Notes under the pieces: model-generated | The model's input: only the letters and a program-made list of their open reading frames with translations | Databases searched by the model: none | What the model was told of the DNA's origin: nothing | Shown here: piece by piece, positions 5,162 to 6,902 of the stretch | Position numbering within the stretch: the stretch's first letter is position 1 | How the letters are laid out: each line of letters opens with the position of its first letter | Position numbers and translations under genes: made by a program | NCBI GenBank assembly: GCA_002683535.1 | Contig: NYTO01000134.1 | Span: 1 to 6,902, forward strand | Length of the DNA: 6,902 nt | Reading direction: 5' to 3' | DNA from: SAR116 cluster bacterium | GTDB taxonomy: Bacteria; Pseudomonadota; Alphaproteobacteria; Puniceispirillales; Puniceispirillaceae

Positions 5162-6902
5162 AAAACACCGCCTCCAGCGCTCGTCGTGAAAACCTCAAGC
5201 GGGTCCTCAAACCGGGCCAGATTGCTTTTGTCGGTGGTAAGGCGGTTGAACACTGTATCGACGCCACCCAAAAATCCGGCTTCGCTGGGGACATCTGGGT
5301 GGTGCATCCGAAATATAAGGAGCTGGCAGGTATCCCATGCGTGTCCCGCCTTGCCGATCTGCCCGGACCGCCGGATGTGACCCTGATCGCCGTATCGCGG
5401 GAACGCACCATTGACGTGGTGGCTGAGCTCAACGCTATGGGCGCTGGTGGCGCCGTCTCCATTGTCGGTGAATTTGCCGAAACGGGAGATGACGGCGCGG
5501 CCCTACAAACACGACTAATCAAAGCGGCGGGTGATCTGGCGCTTGTTGGCCCGAACTGCCTGGGCGTGATGAACATGTTTGATGGCATAGCCGTCTGGGG
5601 CGGTGACAGCGTGTTTTCGCCAGTCACGGGCGATGGTGTCGCCCTTATCAGCCAGTCGGGATATGTCGCTTATTCGGTCACCAATGTCGAACAGGCCCTA
5701 CCTCTGGGCTATGCCATTTCAATGGGCAATCAAGCAGTTCTCAATGTGGCCGATTACATCGACGCCATGCTAGATGACCCTCGCGTGCGCGCCATCGGGC
5801 TTTACCTTGAAGGGATGGTGGACATCGCCGCCTTTAGCTCCGCCGCTATACGTGCGGTGAAACAGGGTGTGCCGCTTGTAGCGCTGAAGGCTGGTGGCAC
5901 GCAGAAAAGTGCTGAACTGGCGGAAAGCCATTCCGGCACCCTGGCCGTGGACAACGAAATCTGGTCAGCCCTTTTCCGTCGGTTGGCAATTGTGGAAGTA
6001 GGCTCTCCAAAGGTGCTGGTTGAGGCACTCAAATTGCTAGGGAGCCCCAAGGCCCCCAAGGGCAACGGCATTGTTGCCGCAGCCAATTCTGGCGGCTACG
6101 CAGCGATAATCGGAGAAAAGGGGCGTGAGGTCGGGTTGGAATTCCCTGTGCCCACAGAAGTGCAACGGAAAGCATTGCGCAATACCGTCCCAGAGCTGGT
6201 TTCTCTGATGAACCCGCTCGACTGGAACTTGCCCTGGGGAGCGATGTCCACGCCGGATACGTCGGACAATGGCATGGGTATCTTGATGGATGATCGTTGT
6301 GATCTGCTCGTCTATTTCGTCGATTGGCCGCGCGAACTGAAGGTAGCTAATGTGTGGTGGGCGACGCTTGAGGGGTTGATCCAACTAAACAACCGTATGG
6401 AATGCCCCGTGGTCATTGCCAGTGTCTTGCCCGATGGTTTGCCTCCTGATCTGCGGATCCGGTTAGCCAATGCAGGGGTAGTCACGCTGCAGGGGTTGGA
6501 TGACACACTCTGCGCGATCAGCGCTGCGGCGTGCTATCCTCAATTACGCGCGCACGTTCTCTCTGATACTAAGAGCCGTGTATTGCCCGCTCCAGCCGCT
6601 CAGGCCAGGGACGCTACCATATTAAATGAGGCGGTGGCTAAAGCTCTGCTTGCGGATCATGGCGTAACGGTTCCCACCTTCATGACCGGAACTGCAGAGC
6701 AGGTTATCACCGTCGCAGGCAAGCTTGGCTATCCGCTGGCAGTCAAACTGCTGAACGCCGAGCTGGCGCATAAGAACCGCGCTGGTGCGGTGCATTTGGA
6801 CATTAAAGACGAATCTGGCCTGAGGCATGCTATCGCCACAATTAAGGCCTCTGTGACCCGATATGACGCCCACCTCGACACTACCCACTTCCTGATCGAA
6901 GG
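5158..6902 (+). CDS. NDP-forming acyl-CoA synthetase (alpha-beta fusion), 3' end missing
   Basis: The frame is open from ATG 5158 to the right edge (581 full codons); family members have about 700 residues, so roughly the last sixth is outside. The order is a CoA-binding Rossmann domain (about 15-140, ending GPNCLGVMN), a succinyl-CoA-ligase-like domain (about 155-290) with SQSG at 165-168 and the phospho-accepting H258 in ESHSGTLA, a second flavodoxin-like domain (about 302-450, NPLD at 352-355) and the start of an ATP-grasp domain (about 487 onward) with AVKLLNAELAHKNRAGAV. Such enzymes join an acid to CoA with ATP or GTP via an acyl phosphate and a phosphohistidine, giving ADP or GDP. The ATG overlaps the previous stop (ATGA, 5158-5161), implying translational coupling with the GcvT-like gene, so its acid is likely that enzyme's product. 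The acyl specificity is not readable. Confidence 0.93.
   Translation, partial: MKNTASSARRENLKRVLKPGQIAFVGGKAVEHCIDATQKSGFAGDIWVVHPKYKELAGIPCVSRLADLPGPPDVTLIAVSRERTIDVVAELNAMGAGGAVSIVGEFAETGDDGAALQTRLIKAAGDLALVGPNCLGVMNMFDGIAVWGGDSVFSPVTGDGVALISQSGYVAYSVTNVEQALPLGYAISMGNQAVLNVADYIDAMLDDPRVRAIGLYLEGMVDIAAFSSAAIRAVKQGVPLVALKAGGTQKSAELAESHSGTLAVDNEIWSALFRRLAIVEVGSPKVLVEALKLLGSPKAPKGNGIVAAANSGGYAAIIGEKGREVGLEFPVPTEVQRKALRNTVPELVSLMNPLDWNLPWGAMSTPDTSDNGMGILMDDRCDLLVYFVDWPRELKVANVWWATLEGLIQLNNRMECPVVIASVLPDGLPPDLRIRLANAGVVTLQGLDDTLCAISAAACYPQLRAHVLSDTKSRVLPAPAAQARDATILNEAVAKALLADHGVTVPTFMTGTAEQVITVAGKLGYPLAVKLLNAELAHKNRAGAVHLDIKDESGLRHAIATIKASVTRYDAHLDTTHFLIE

Noticed and set aside
5151..5627. Minus-strand 158-codon open frame at the start of the ligase region
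   Set aside because: It is antisense to the ligase CoA-binding domain, whose motifs on the plus strand are clear; the product is compositionally biased and has no recognisable domain.
1..6902. CRISPR array, insertion sequence or toxin-antitoxin pair
   Set aside because: No regularly spaced repeats with unique spacers, no transposase or integrase signature, and no small adjacent gene pair were seen in the window.

Overview
The window reads as part of an alphaproteobacterial chromosome or large replicon, most likely from the Rhodobacterales (Roseobacter-like). This rests on the moderately high GC content, the codon use and the gene families (AidB-type acyl-CoA dehydrogenase, GcvT/DmdA-like folate enzyme, NDP-forming acyl-CoA ligase). 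No marker gene is present, so the taxonomy is an inference.

Left part (1-696). A short C-terminal coding remnant ends at 78. About 620 bases with no convincing gene follow. This spacer is far from featureless. It has five head-to-tail GATCTTG heptamers, a piece that looks like the 3' end of a tRNA (T-arm consensus plus CCA), recurring CCACGG/CCGTGG hexamers and several strong inverted repeats. Three of the stems contain G:U pairs that only work if the plus strand is the RNA, and the block ends in a small stem plus T-run in the same orientation. A plus-strand structured non-coding RNA, or the worn boundary of an inserted element, are the two readings I consider.

Middle and right part (697-6902). 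A LysR/GcvA-type regulator is transcribed leftward, divergently from a compact rightward operon. The operon encodes an AidB-family acyl-CoA dehydrogenase, a small NmrA/BVR-B-like NAD(P)-binding protein, a GcvT/DmdA-like tetrahydrofolate-dependent methyl- or aminomethyltransferase, and an NDP-forming acyl-CoA ligase that runs off the right edge. Gaps are 41 and about 50 bases, and the last two genes overlap by 4 bases. A LysR-type box lies just upstream of the regulator start in the divergent promoter.

How the genes may work together: the enzyme classes parallel the DMSP demethylation pathway (DmdA demethylase, DmdB CoA ligase, DmdC acyl-CoA dehydrogenase), but each step is filled by a different family or subfamily. 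The GcvT-like protein lacks the DmdA-type segment after its Gly-Trp, the ligase is of the ADP/GDP-forming class, and the dehydrogenase is of the AidB clade. I infer a regulated catabolic module that strips a methyl (or aminomethyl) group from a carboxylate onto folate, activates the acid with CoA and oxidises the thioester. The substrate is not evident from sequence.
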